Source of the DNA: Pseudomonas sp. SLFW
GTDB taxonomy: Bacteria > Pseudomonadota > Gammaproteobacteria > Pseudomonadales > Pseudomonadaceae
Assembly (NCBI RefSeq): GCF_009905615.1
Contig: NZ_JAAAKW010000025.1
Coordinates: forward strand, 1 to 55,944
Length of the DNA stretch: 55,944 nucleotides
Direction: 5' to 3'
The notes beneath the pieces were generated by a model. The model was not told the DNA's origin. It saw only the letters and a list, made by a program, of their open reading frames with translations, and did not search any database. The position numbers were made by a program, and so were the translations under genes. Positions 9,053 through 16,751 of the stretch are shown in pieces (the first letter of the stretch is position 1; every line of letters starts with the position of its first letter).

Positions 9053-9200
9053 TTGGCCTGAGGGATTGCGCCCTGCATCAGCAGTGGCGCCGCCATTCGT
9101 GCGTCTGACGCACTCATACACTGCCTAAATGTAAATTTTTCTTCATCTTGAGGCTTTTTACACTGCCGGAAACGACGCCCGTTTCCGGAGTGATACGCCC

Positions 9201-9257
9201 ATGTCTCACCTTGCCCAAGCCTCCCTGCCTACTGCTCGACAGCGGGCGGCGCCATGA
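9201..9257 (+). CDS. 18-residue leader ORF overlapping the start of the MFS gene
   Basis: ATG at 9201 is preceded by CGGAG with 10-nt spacing and opens an 18-codon frame (MSHLAQASLPTARQRAAP). Its TGA overlaps the ATG of the transporter in an ATGA arrangement. The transporter itself has no Shine-Dalgarno sequence of its own, so translational coupling through this leader is likely. It may otherwise have no function as a peptide. Confidence 0.4.
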   Translation: MSHLAQASLPTARQRAAP

Positions 9258-10780
9258 CCGCCGCCGCGCCGTTGCCTGCGATCAAGGCTGCGCTCCCGGC
9301 CACGTTCGGCCTGCAAACGGTGCTGGGTCTGCTGGGTGTATTGCTCGCGGTGCTGGTGGCGGGGGTCAATGAAGGTGTGACCCGCATTGCCCTGAATGAC
9401 ATTCGCGGCGCAATGTTTATCGGCTACGACGAAGGGACCTGGGTCACGTCGCTGTATGCCGCCACCTCGCTCACGGCCACCGCGTTCGCGCCTTGGTTCG
9501 CGGTCACGCTCTCGCTGCGTCGGTTCACCCTGGGCGCCATCGGCGTGTTTATCGTCCTGGCGCTGCTGTGCCCGCTGGCGCCGAATTACCCAAGCTTCCT
9601 GATCCTGCGCGCCCTGCAAGGGCTGGCGGCGGGGTGCCTGCCGCCGATGCTGATGACCGTGGCCCTGCGGTTTCTGCCGCCAGGCATCAAACTCTATGGG
9701 TTGGCGGGCTATGCGTTGACGGCCACGTTCGCGCCGAGTCTTGGCACGCCGCTGGCCGCGCTGTGGACTGAGTATTTCAACTGGCAGTGGACGTTCTGGC
9801 AGGTGATCACCCCGTGTCTGGTGGCGATGATTGCCATTGCCCACGGTATCCCTCAGGACCCGCTGCGACTGGAGCGTTTCAAGGCTTTCAACGGGCGGGG
9901 TGTGCTCTTGGGCGCTCCGGCGATCGGCATGCTGGTCACGGGGCTCTTGCAGGGCAACCGCCTGGACTGGTTCGAGTCGGAGCTGATCACGGTGTTGCTC
10001 TTGGGCGGGACGGCGATGCTGGTGCTGTTTATGGTCAATGAGTGGTTCACTCCGGTGCCGTTCTTCAAGCTGCAGATGCTCTCCAACCTGAACCTGTCCC
10101 ACGCGTTGCTCACGCTTGGAGGAGTGCTGGTGGTGCTGACGGCGACCGGCTCCATTCCGTCCGCGTACTTGGCGCAAGTCCACGGCTACCGCCCTTTGCA
10201 GACCGCGCCGATGATGTTGTTGGTGGCCCTTCCGCAACTCCTGGTCTTGCCGCTGTTGGCGGCACTGTGCAACGTGCGCGCCGTGGATTGCCGCTGGGTG
10301 CTGACGGTGGGGCTGGGCCTGCTGTCGTTGCATTGCTTTGCGGCGACGCAGATGAGCCCGGAGTGGATTCGCGAGCATTTCTACGGGCTGCAACTGCTGC
10401 AGGTGATCGGCCAGCCCATGGCCGTATTGCCGCTGCTGATGCAGGCCACGGGCGGGATCGCGCCGGCCGATGGTCCGTTCGCGTCGGCGTGGTTCAACAC
10501 CGTGCGCGGCCTTGCGTCGGTGATCGCAACCGGGGTGCTGGATGCGCTGACCACGTCCCGTCAGCACTTCCATTCCAACGTGCTGGTGGACCGGCTCGGC
10601 AACAGCCCGGAGCTGGCGGCTCAGGACACGGTGGCGTCGCTCGCCCATCGGATTCACGAGCAGGTTGTGACCCTCGCCAGCATCGACCTCTACTACTGCA
10701 TGGGCTGGGTGGCCGCCGGGTTGATCCTGCTTATTCCCCTGATGCCGAGCCGTGTTTACCCACCCCAGGCCCCCAGCTGA
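9254..10780 (+). CDS. MFS multidrug efflux transporter, DHA2 (EmrB/QacA-like) family
   Basis: A 508-residue inner-membrane protein with some 12-14 hydrophobic segments by eye. This fits the 14-helix DHA2 drug:H+ antiporters that pump through a membrane-fusion partner. Helix 1 begins at LGLLGVLLAVLVAGVNEG. ISMDIVNVAL-type family motif C is weak here, but GYDEGTWVTSLYAATSL and the RALQGLAAGCLPPMLMTV segment fit DHA2. It is followed 26 bp later by an HlyD-type adaptor, so the two form an EmrAB-like pair; an outer-membrane factor is not encoded nearby. Its start overlaps an 18-codon leader ORF (9201-9257). Substrate unknown. Confidence 0.9.
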   Translation: MTAAAPLPAIKAALPATFGLQTVLGLLGVLLAVLVAGVNEGVTRIALNDIRGAMFIGYDEGTWVTSLYAATSLTATAFAPWFAVTLSLRRFTLGAIGVFIVLALLCPLAPNYPSFLILRALQGLAAGCLPPMLMTVALRFLPPGIKLYGLAGYALTATFAPSLGTPLAALWTEYFNWQWTFWQVITPCLVAMIAIAHGIPQDPLRLERFKAFNGRGVLLGAPAIGMLVTGLLQGNRLDWFESELITVLLLGGTAMLVLFMVNEWFTPVPFFKLQMLSNLNLSHALLTLGGVLVVLTATGSIPSAYLAQVHGYRPLQTAPMMLLVALPQLLVLPLLAALCNVRAVDCRWVLTVGLGLLSLHCFAATQMSPEWIREHFYGLQLLQVIGQPMAVLPLLMQATGGIAPADGPFASAWFNTVRGLASVIATGVLDALTTSRQHFHSNVLVDRLGNSPELAAQDTVASLAHRIHEQVVTLASIDLYYCMGWVAAGLILLIPLMPSRVYPPQAPS

Positions 10781-10806
10781 TTTCTTTACCTTTAGAGACG
10801 CCCCTC

Positions 10807-11859
10807 ATGAACATGACCTCAAAGCAAACCCTGGCCCTCTGCGGTGGGGTGATCGCACTGGCTGCCGTTGGCCTCTACGGTTTCACCAGCGACGATGGGC
10901 GGCAGCGCACCAATGACGCTTACATCGCCGCCGATTACTCCAACGTGGCGCCGAAAGTCGCGGGTTTCATCAGCCAGGTGATGGTGGAGGACAACCAGGA
11001 CGTCAAGGCCGGGCAGTTGCTGGCGGTGATCGACGACCGGGATTTCCAGACGGCCCTGATCGCCTCCGAAGCCGAAGTGCTGACCGCCAAGGCGCAATAC
11101 GAACAGGCGAGCGCGGTGTTGCTGCGCCAGACCTCGGTGATCGCCCAGACCGAAGCGGCGTTGTCGGCAAGCAGGGCGGAGGTGACCTTCGCGGATCAGG
11201 AACAGGTGCGTTACGAGCGTCTGGCAGGCATGGGCGCGGGCACCTTGCAAAGTGCGCAACAGGCCCGCAGCCGGATCGACACGGCGCGGGCGCGGCAGAA
11301 CAGCGCCGCCGCGTCGCTGGCGGCGGACCGCAAGCAGGTGGACATTCTGATTGCCCGGCAACACGCCGCCGAAGCCGGGGTGAGACGTGCGCAAGCGGCC
11401 CACGATCAGGCGCAGTTGCAGCTGTCGTACACGCGAATCGTCGCGCCCATGGACGGCATGGTCGGCGAGCGGGGCGTGCGTATCGGCAACTACGTGACGC
11501 CTGGCACACACCTGCTGTCGGTGGTGCCGCTGCATGAGGTGTACGTGATCGGCCACTTTCAGGAAACCCAGCTCACCCACGTGATGCCGGGGCAGGCAGT
11601 GCAGGTGCGCGTCGATATGTTCTCCGGGGAAACTCTCAAGGGCCGGGTGCAGAGCATTGCACCGGCCACGGGGGTGACCTTTGCGGCCATCAAGCCCGAC
11701 AATGCCACGGGCAACTTCACCAAGGTCGTGCAACGCTTGCCGGTGAAAATCGTGCTCGACGGTCAGCAACCCTTGTTGAGCCGGTTGCGGGTGGGCATGT
11801 CGGTGGACGCGAGCATCGACACCCGGTCGAACGGCGAGGACAGCGTCAGCGTGCGATGA
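10807..11859 (+). CDS. HlyD/EmrA family periplasmic adaptor subunit
   Basis: A 350-residue membrane-fusion protein. One N-terminal transmembrane helix (about 8-27) is followed by the first half of a lipoyl/barrel-sandwich domain (YIAADYSNVAPKVAGFISQV), then a long alanine/glutamine-rich alpha-helical hairpin (about 95-210). The second lipoyl half is TRIVAPMDGMVGERGVRIGN, and a beta-barrel region (VYVIGHFQETQLTHVMPGQ) completes it. It would bridge the upstream MFS pump to an outer-membrane channel. The start is the ATG at 10807; the frame is open further upstream only across the MFS gene. Length is typical for EmrA-like adaptors. Confidence 0.93.
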   Translation: MNMTSKQTLALCGGVIALAAVGLYGFTSDDGRQRTNDAYIAADYSNVAPKVAGFISQVMVEDNQDVKAGQLLAVIDDRDFQTALIASEAEVLTAKAQYEQASAVLLRQTSVIAQTEAALSASRAEVTFADQEQVRYERLAGMGAGTLQSAQQARSRIDTARARQNSAAASLAADRKQVDILIARQHAAEAGVRRAQAAHDQAQLQLSYTRIVAPMDGMVGERGVRIGNYVTPGTHLLSVVPLHEVYVIGHFQETQLTHVMPGQAVQVRVDMFSGETLKGRVQSIAPATGVTFAAIKPDNATGNFTKVVQRLPVKIVLDGQQPLLSRLRVGMSVDASIDTRSNGEDSVSVR

Positions 11860-11973
11860 ACGAGGACGTTGACGGGCGCCTGGCGTGAATGAAAGAAGGA
11901 CGAATCGCTGCTGGATTTCCGCGCCGGATAGCCGACAATGACGCGACTTTTTTCAGACAAGAAAGGGCACGTC

Positions 11974-13164
11974 ATGCAAAAGCCACTGCAAGGGATTCGG
12001 GTCATCGAACTCGGGCAGCTGATCGCCGGGCCGTTCGCGGCGAAGATCCTCGGCGAATTCGGCGCCGATGTGATCAAGGTCGAGCCGCCAGGCACCGGCG
12101 ACCCCCTGCGCAAATGGCGCCTGCTGCACGAAGGCACGTCGGTGTGGTGGGCGGTGTCGTCGCGCAACAAGCGTTCGGTGACCCTCGATTTGCGTGAGCC
12201 CGAAGGCCAGGACGTGGTGCGCAAATTGCTCGCCGAAGCCGATGTGCTGGTCGAAAACTTTCGCCCCGGCACGCTGGAAGGCTGGGGCCTGGGCTGGAAA
12301 GAATTGCACGCGCTGAACCCGAAACTGGTGATGCTGCGGGTTTCCGGTTATGGGCAGACCGGCCCTTATCGGGATCGTCCCGGCTTCGGCGTGGTGGGGG
12401 AGGCCATGGGCGGCTTGCGGCATTTATCCGGCGAACCGGAACGCACGCCGGTGCGCGTCGGGGTTTCGATAGGCGATTCGCTGTCGGCGCTGCACGGGGT
12501 GATCGGCGTGTTGCTCGCCCTGTGGCACCGCGACCAGAACGGCGGCGAGGGGCAGGAAATCGACGTCGCGCTGTACGAGTCGGTGTTCAACATGATGGAA
12601 AGCCTGATCCCCGAATATTCAGTGTTCGGCGCCGTGCGTCAGCCTGCGGGCAGCAGCCTGCCGGGCATCGCGCCGTCCAACGCCTACCGCTGCCGCGATG
12701 GTCGCTACGCGCTGATCGCGGGCAATGGCGACAGTATTTATCAACGCTTGATGGCGTTGATCGAACGGCCCGATCTGGCGTCCGACCCGGCGCTGGCGCA
12801 CAACGATGGCCGGGTGAAGCAGGTCGAGCTGATCGACGCGGCGATCTCCGCCTGGGCCGCGAGCCTGGACCTTGACGATGTGCTGGCCAAACTCACGGCG
12901 GCGCGGATTCCTGCCGGGAAGATCTACGACGCCGCCGACATCGCCAGCGACCCTCACTACAAGGCGCGGGACATGCTTCTCGACAGCCAGCTCGACGACG
13001 GCACGCCCGTCATGCTGCCGGGTATTGTCCCGAAACTGGGTACCACGCCGGGCGGTGTGAGTCGTCCGGCCCCGACACTCGGGCAACACACCGATGAAGT
13101 GCTCGCAGAGTTGGGCATCGACGCCGAACAGCGCGCGGCGTGGCGCGCGCGGGGCCTCATTTGA
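11974..13164 (+). CDS. Family III (CaiB/BaiF-type) CoA-transferase
   Basis: A 396-residue enzyme of the CaiB/BaiF/Frc family, which moves CoA between organic acids through an aspartyl-CoA thioester. Seen at the N-terminus: GIRVIELGQLIAGPFAAKIL and GADVIKVEPPGTGDPLR. NKRSVTLDL, VLVENFRPGTLEGWGLG and the conserved GYGQTGPYRDRPGF follow; the catalytic Asp expected near residue 170 fits VGVSIGDSLSALHG. I choose the ATG at 11974 (AAAGGG upstream), not 11938. It is 19 bp from the VOC gene and heads a three-gene operon with a LysR regulator. The substrate acid is unknown. Confidence 0.9.
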   Translation: MQKPLQGIRVIELGQLIAGPFAAKILGEFGADVIKVEPPGTGDPLRKWRLLHEGTSVWWAVSSRNKRSVTLDLREPEGQDVVRKLLAEADVLVENFRPGTLEGWGLGWKELHALNPKLVMLRVSGYGQTGPYRDRPGFGVVGEAMGGLRHLSGEPERTPVRVGVSIGDSLSALHGVIGVLLALWHRDQNGGEGQEIDVALYESVFNMMESLIPEYSVFGAVRQPAGSSLPGIAPSNAYRCRDGRYALIAGNGDSIYQRLMALIERPDLASDPALAHNDGRVKQVELIDAAISAWAASLDLDDVLAKLTAARIPAGKIYDAADIASDPHYKARDMLLDSQLDDGTPVMLPGIVPKLGTTPGGVSRPAPTLGQHTDEVLAELGIDAEQRAAWRARGLI

Positions 13165-13183
13165 ACAGTGTTGGGAGCGCGAC

Positions 13184-13561
13184 ATGATCGATCACCTTGA
13201 CCATCTGGTGCTGACCGCCGTGGATGCCGACGCCACGGTGGATTTCTACACCCGCGTGCTGGGCATGACGCTGGAGACCTTCGGCGCCGGACGCATGGCC
13301 TTCACCTTCGGCCACCAAAAAATCAACCTGCATATCCGTGGCAAAGAGTTCGAACCCAAGGCCCACGTCCCGGTCCCCGGCGCGCTGGACCTGTGCTTCA
13401 TCGCGTCGATCCCGCTGGACGATGTCATTGCCCGCCTCAACGCCGCGCCCTGGCCGATCATCGAAGGGCCGGTGATGCGCACGGGGGCGACGGGGCCGAT
13501 CCGGTCGGTGTACGTGCGCGACCCGGATTTGAACCTGATCGAGATCTCAGAGGTGGTTTGA
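13184..13561 (+). CDS. VOC (glyoxalase/bleomycin resistance/dioxygenase) family protein
   Basis: A 125-residue single VOC domain unit starting IDHLDHLVLTAVDADATVDF. The metal-site His in the first strand (DHLDHLVL), a second His in NLHIRGKEFEPK and the C-terminal Glu in NLIEISEVV are present, so a metal-dependent lyase, isomerase or dioxygenase activity is possible. The start at 13184 has GGGAG 6 nt upstream; the longer open frame at 13094 overlaps the CoA-transferase and is not used. It lies between the CoA-transferase gene and the LysR gene, 4 bp before the latter, so it is part of that operon. The reaction cannot be named. Confidence 0.88.
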   Translation: MIDHLDHLVLTAVDADATVDFYTRVLGMTLETFGAGRMAFTFGHQKINLHIRGKEFEPKAHVPVPGALDLCFIASIPLDDVIARLNAAPWPIIEGPVMRTGATGPIRSVYVRDPDLNLIEISEVV

Positions 13562-13565
13562 TCCC

Positions 13566-14498
13566 ATGCCCTTGCCCGACATGAATCTGCTGATCGCCCT
13601 CGATGCCTTGCTCGAAGAGGGCAGTGTCGTGGCGGCGGCGAGGCGGATGCATTTGAGCCCGGCGGCGATGAGCCGGACGTTGACGCGCATTCGTGAAGCG
13701 TTGGGCGATCCGGTGCTGGTGCGAGCGGGGCGGGGGTTGGTGCCGACCCCTCGGGCGCTGGCGTTGCAGGGGCAGGTGCGCAGTCTGGTGGAGCAAGCGA
13801 CTGAGGTGTTCCAGGCCCGTGATGAGGTAGACATGAGCACCCTGGCGCGGCGTTTCAATCTGCGCTCCAACGACGTGTTCTTTGGCGCATTCGGCGGCCA
13901 ACTGGTGGAAGTCTTGCGGACACAGGCGCCTGACAGCTCGCTGAGGTTCGGCCCCGAGGGCGAGGGCGACGACGATGCCTTGCGCGAAGGGCGGATCGAC
14001 CTGCACGTCACCTCACGGCGCAATTTCGGCCCGGAAATCAAGGTGCAGCAACTGTTCACCACCCGGTTCGTCGCGCTGGCCCGTGAAGCGCATCCCATCT
14101 TCGAGGCGCCCATCACGCCGGAGCGTTTCGCCCGTTACGATCACGTCAGCGTCTCCCGGCGTGGGCGTCCCCATGGCCCTATCGATATGGCGTTGGCGTC
14201 ACTCGAACTGTCTCGCCGTGTCACCCTGACCACGCCGAATTTTCACTCGGCGATCTTCTCCATCGCGGCGTCCGACTTGATCGTCTCGTTGCCGGAACCC
14301 GTGCTGTGGGGCTTGCGTGAATTGGGCCTGCGCATGCGCCCCTTTGTGATTCCGCTGGTGCTGGAACCGGTGAGCGTGGTTCAGGCCTGGCACCCGCGTT
14401 TCGACAAGGACCCGGCCCACCGCTGGTTACGCCAGACCTTAAAGCACATCTGCACCACGGCGGACGCGCGCAATGCCGGGGTCTGGCCGGCCGCGTGA
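13566..14498 (+). CDS. LysR-type transcriptional regulator
   Basis: A 310-residue DNA-binding regulator. The N-terminal winged helix reads MNLLIALDALLEEGSVVAAARRMHLSPAAMSRTLTRIREALGDPVLVR in consecutive blocks (about residues 6-53), with the recognition helix around AAMSRTLTRI. The substrate-binding domain follows (about 90-300). Unusually it is transcribed in the same direction as, and 4 bp after, the VOC gene it presumably controls, rather than divergently. Its stop is 6 bp from the stop of the convergent psl operon. The inducer is unknown; a CoA-ester or its parent acid is a reasonable guess from the neighbours. Confidence 0.92.
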   Translation: MPLPDMNLLIALDALLEEGSVVAAARRMHLSPAAMSRTLTRIREALGDPVLVRAGRGLVPTPRALALQGQVRSLVEQATEVFQARDEVDMSTLARRFNLRSNDVFFGAFGGQLVEVLRTQAPDSSLRFGPEGEGDDDALREGRIDLHVTSRRNFGPEIKVQQLFTTRFVALAREAHPIFEAPITPERFARYDHVSVSRRGRPHGPIDMALASLELSRRVTLTTPNFHSAIFSIAASDLIVSLPEPVLWGLRELGLRMRPFVIPLVLEPVSVVQAWHPRFDKDPAHRWLRQTLKHICTTADARNAGVWPAA

Positions 14499-14504
14499 TG
14501 CCGA

Positions 14505-15920
14505 TCAAGGATTGAGGCTGCGCCACGGCCTCAACCACAGCGCCAACCCCACCAGCAGCGCCGCCCCGTACGCGCAACTTAGCCCCAATTGCAGCCAGAC
14601 ATTGCTCAATGGGTGCAGCACGGTGGCAGCCAGCAGCATCACCCCGGCCCCTAACAGCCATTGCTCGCGCCAGGGCAACGCGCTGAGCAATCCTTGGCGC
14701 CGCATCAGCAGCACGCCGGTGAGGATCGCGCCGCAGACCGCCGCCATGGCGATGCCAATCAGGCCGAAGAAAAACGGCAGCACCGCCAGCAACACGGCAT
14801 TAAGCAGACTGCCGGTGAGTTCGCAGGCCAATGGCAGACGGGTGTCGCCAGCGGCATAGGCATAACGGGCGAGCAGGGCGTTCCAGGCGCCGAACATCAG
14901 TGGCACGGCGAACCACGCCAGCAGTCCCGGCAGCGGACCGTCGACGGCCTGATTCGGCAGCAGCAAGGCGACCAGCGCACCCGCCGCGCCGATCAATCCA
15001 GCGACGGCGGGAACCGTCAGCAGCGTGGCGCTGCCCAGCCCTTTGCGCAGCAGGTCCATGCGCTGTTGCCCCTCGGCTCCGCTCATCAACCCCAGCAACA
15101 CCTGGTTCAGACTCATCAATGCGATCAGTGGCAGGTTGATCAGCTTGCGCGCCAGGTTGACCCACGTCACCGCGCCTTCTCCCAGCAACGAGGCGACCAT
15201 TCGCTCCAGCAAGGCCAGGCCCTGGCTGGCGAGGTTGCTGCTGAGCAACGGGCCAATGCGCTGTAGCAGCTCGCGCCCGGCACCCGGCGCACGGCTGATG
15301 TGCCAAGGCCGCCAGCCTTCGCGAACGAGCGACGGCAACAGCGCTGCGGGCATCAACAGACTGCCGAGCAGGCAGGCGGACGCCAGACCCGTCGGGGTCG
15401 CGGCGTGGCGCATCACGGCCAGATACACCACCGGAGGGAGGTTGAACAGCAGCGAACCCAGGCCCGCCAGCACGAAGCGCGAGCGGGCTTGCAGCGGCAC
15501 GCAGAGCAGGGCGTGCAGCAGAAACCCCGGCGCCGACCAGGCGAGCCATTGCAGTGAACTGGCCGCGAGTGCATAGCCGTCAGTGACCAGCCCCGGCCCG
15601 ATCAGGCGTACCCAGAACGGCGCGCCCAGACTCAACAGCACGCTGACGCCGAGGCCGCCCAGCAAGACGCGGGGGATCATCGCCCCCAGCCAGTCCTGCT
15701 GCGCCTGTGCGACACGTTGCTGATACAGCGGCAACGCGGCGGCACTCAGTAACCCGGCGGCCAATGCCATGCGCAGGGCTTCAGGGAGAAACAGCGACAC
15801 CAGAAACGCATCGCTGCGCCCGCCCGCGCCCCAGGCCGCGACCAACAGCCACTCGCGGGCGAAGCCTGCCGCCAGCCCGGTGAGGGTGGCGAGGGTCAGC
15901 CACAGCGTCGAGCCGAACAC
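14505..15920 (-). CDS. pslK: PslK-like MurJ/MviN-type lipid-linked oligosaccharide flippase
   Basis: A 471-residue polytopic membrane protein with about 13-14 hydrophobic segments. The N-terminal pattern (LTGLAAGFAREWLLVAAWG, then GRSDAFLVSLFLPEALRMAL) is that of the MurJ/MviN branch of the MOP exporter superfamily. As last gene of the psl operon it should flip the lipid-linked repeat unit across the inner membrane; length matches PslK. The start is a GTG at 15920. It lies in the same reading frame as the upstream acetyltransferase, separated from its TGA by only three codons. It ends tail to tail with the LysR gene, with no obvious terminator in the 6-bp gap. Confidence 0.85.
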   Translation of the reverse strand: MFGSTLWLTLATLTGLAAGFAREWLLVAAWGAGGRSDAFLVSLFLPEALRMALAAGLLSAAALPLYQQRVAQAQQDWLGAMIPRVLLGGLGVSVLLSLGAPFWVRLIGPGLVTDGYALAASSLQWLAWSAPGFLLHALLCVPLQARSRFVLAGLGSLLFNLPPVVYLAVMRHAATPTGLASACLLGSLLMPAALLPSLVREGWRPWHISRAPGAGRELLQRIGPLLSSNLASQGLALLERMVASLLGEGAVTWVNLARKLINLPLIALMSLNQVLLGLMSGAEGQQRMDLLRKGLGSATLLTVPAVAGLIGAAGALVALLLPNQAVDGPLPGLLAWFAVPLMFGAWNALLARYAYAAGDTRLPLACELTGSLLNAVLLAVLPFFFGLIGIAMAAVCGAILTGVLLMRRQGLLSALPWREQWLLGAGVMLLAATVLHPLSNVWLQLGLSCAYGAALLVGLALWLRPWRSLNP

Positions 15921-15929
15921 CGGCCCGAC

Positions 15930-16751
15930 TCAGTGGAACAAAGTGAACAGGCCTTTGCCGCCCACTTTGTAGTTGAGGCCACGGGCGCGTTCGCCTTTGA
16001 TCTCGGCGTTGGGGCCGCTGACGATGGCGTAGGGCGGAATGGGTTTGGACACCACCGTGGCACCGCCGACCACCGCACCTTCACCCACGTCAGCGCCGAA
16101 GGACAGCAGCGCGCGACTGGCGATCCAGGCGTAATCCCGCACGTACACCGGTCCGCCAACCGCCCAGAATTCAGGGGCCTTGAGGTCGTGGCCACCGGCA
16201 ATGATCAGCACATGGGACGCGATGGTGACGTGGTTGCCGATGAACAGCCCGCCCCGTGCGTCCAGCTGGCAATGCCAGCCGACGGTGCTGTCGTCGCCGA
16301 TCCGCAGGCCATCGACCCCGAGGATTTCCGTGTTGCGCCACACCGTCGAGCCCTTGCCGATCTTCGCCCCGCCCATGCGCAGCCAGAACAGGCGCAGGGT
16401 GTGGCTGGGAATCTTGCAGATGAGGATGTTGTAGGCCTGCTCCCACGTGCGCAGCATGCGGTCGCGCAGGGTCGGCCAGTTGATGCCGTAGAGGGGAATC
16501 AGCGCCCCCGCCGTTTCATGGGACAGCAACCGATAGAAGCGCCGCGCCAGCGGCGGCTCGATGCGCGACTGAATGTCGAGGTAGCTGATGAAACACAGGG
16601 TCCTGTCCCTCATCGGGGTTTCGAAGCACACCTCGTTTGCCAGCATCCAGTCGTAGGTGCTTTCCAGTTCTTCAGCGCTGACCCCCATTTTGCGGGCGTA
16701 TTCCGGCAGGGCCTCACGCAAATTGTGCGAGTGCATCATGCGGTGCTTCAT
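15930..16751 (-). CDS. Left-handed beta-helix (hexapeptide) O-acetyltransferase of the psl operon
   Basis: A 273-residue protein with a helical N-terminal part (about 1-120) and a C-terminal hexapeptide-repeat domain (about 125-255: IGKGSTVWRNTEILGVDG, IGDDSTVGWHCQLDARGG, IGNHVTIASHVLIIAGGHD, VGEGAVVGGATVVSKPIP). The catalytic-type His lies in IIAGGHDLK. It resembles sugar O-acetyltransferases of the maltose-acetyltransferase/NodL kind. Its ATG overlaps the pslJ stop by 4 bp, so it is a full member of the operon. P. aeruginosa PAO1 psl instead has a membrane acyltransferase gene, pslL, near this end; this soluble enzyme may acetylate the Psl-like polymer or its precursor. Confidence 0.85.
   Translation of the reverse strand: MKHRMMHSHNLREALPEYARKMGVSAEELESTYDWMLANEVCFETPMRDRTLCFISYLDIQSRIEPPLARRFYRLLSHETAGALIPLYGINWPTLRDRMLRTWEQAYNILICKIPSHTLRLFWLRMGGAKIGKGSTVWRNTEILGVDGLRIGDDSTVGWHCQLDARGGLFIGNHVTIASHVLIIAGGHDLKAPEFWAVGGPVYVRDYAWIASRALLSFGADVGEGAVVGGATVVSKPIPPYAIVSGPNAEIKGERARGLNYKVGGKGLFTLFH

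Noticed and set aside
11003..11769. Minus-strand frames opposite the HlyD-type adaptor gene
   Set aside because: Their translations are arginine/alanine/proline-rich shadows of the adaptor coiled coil, without start signals.
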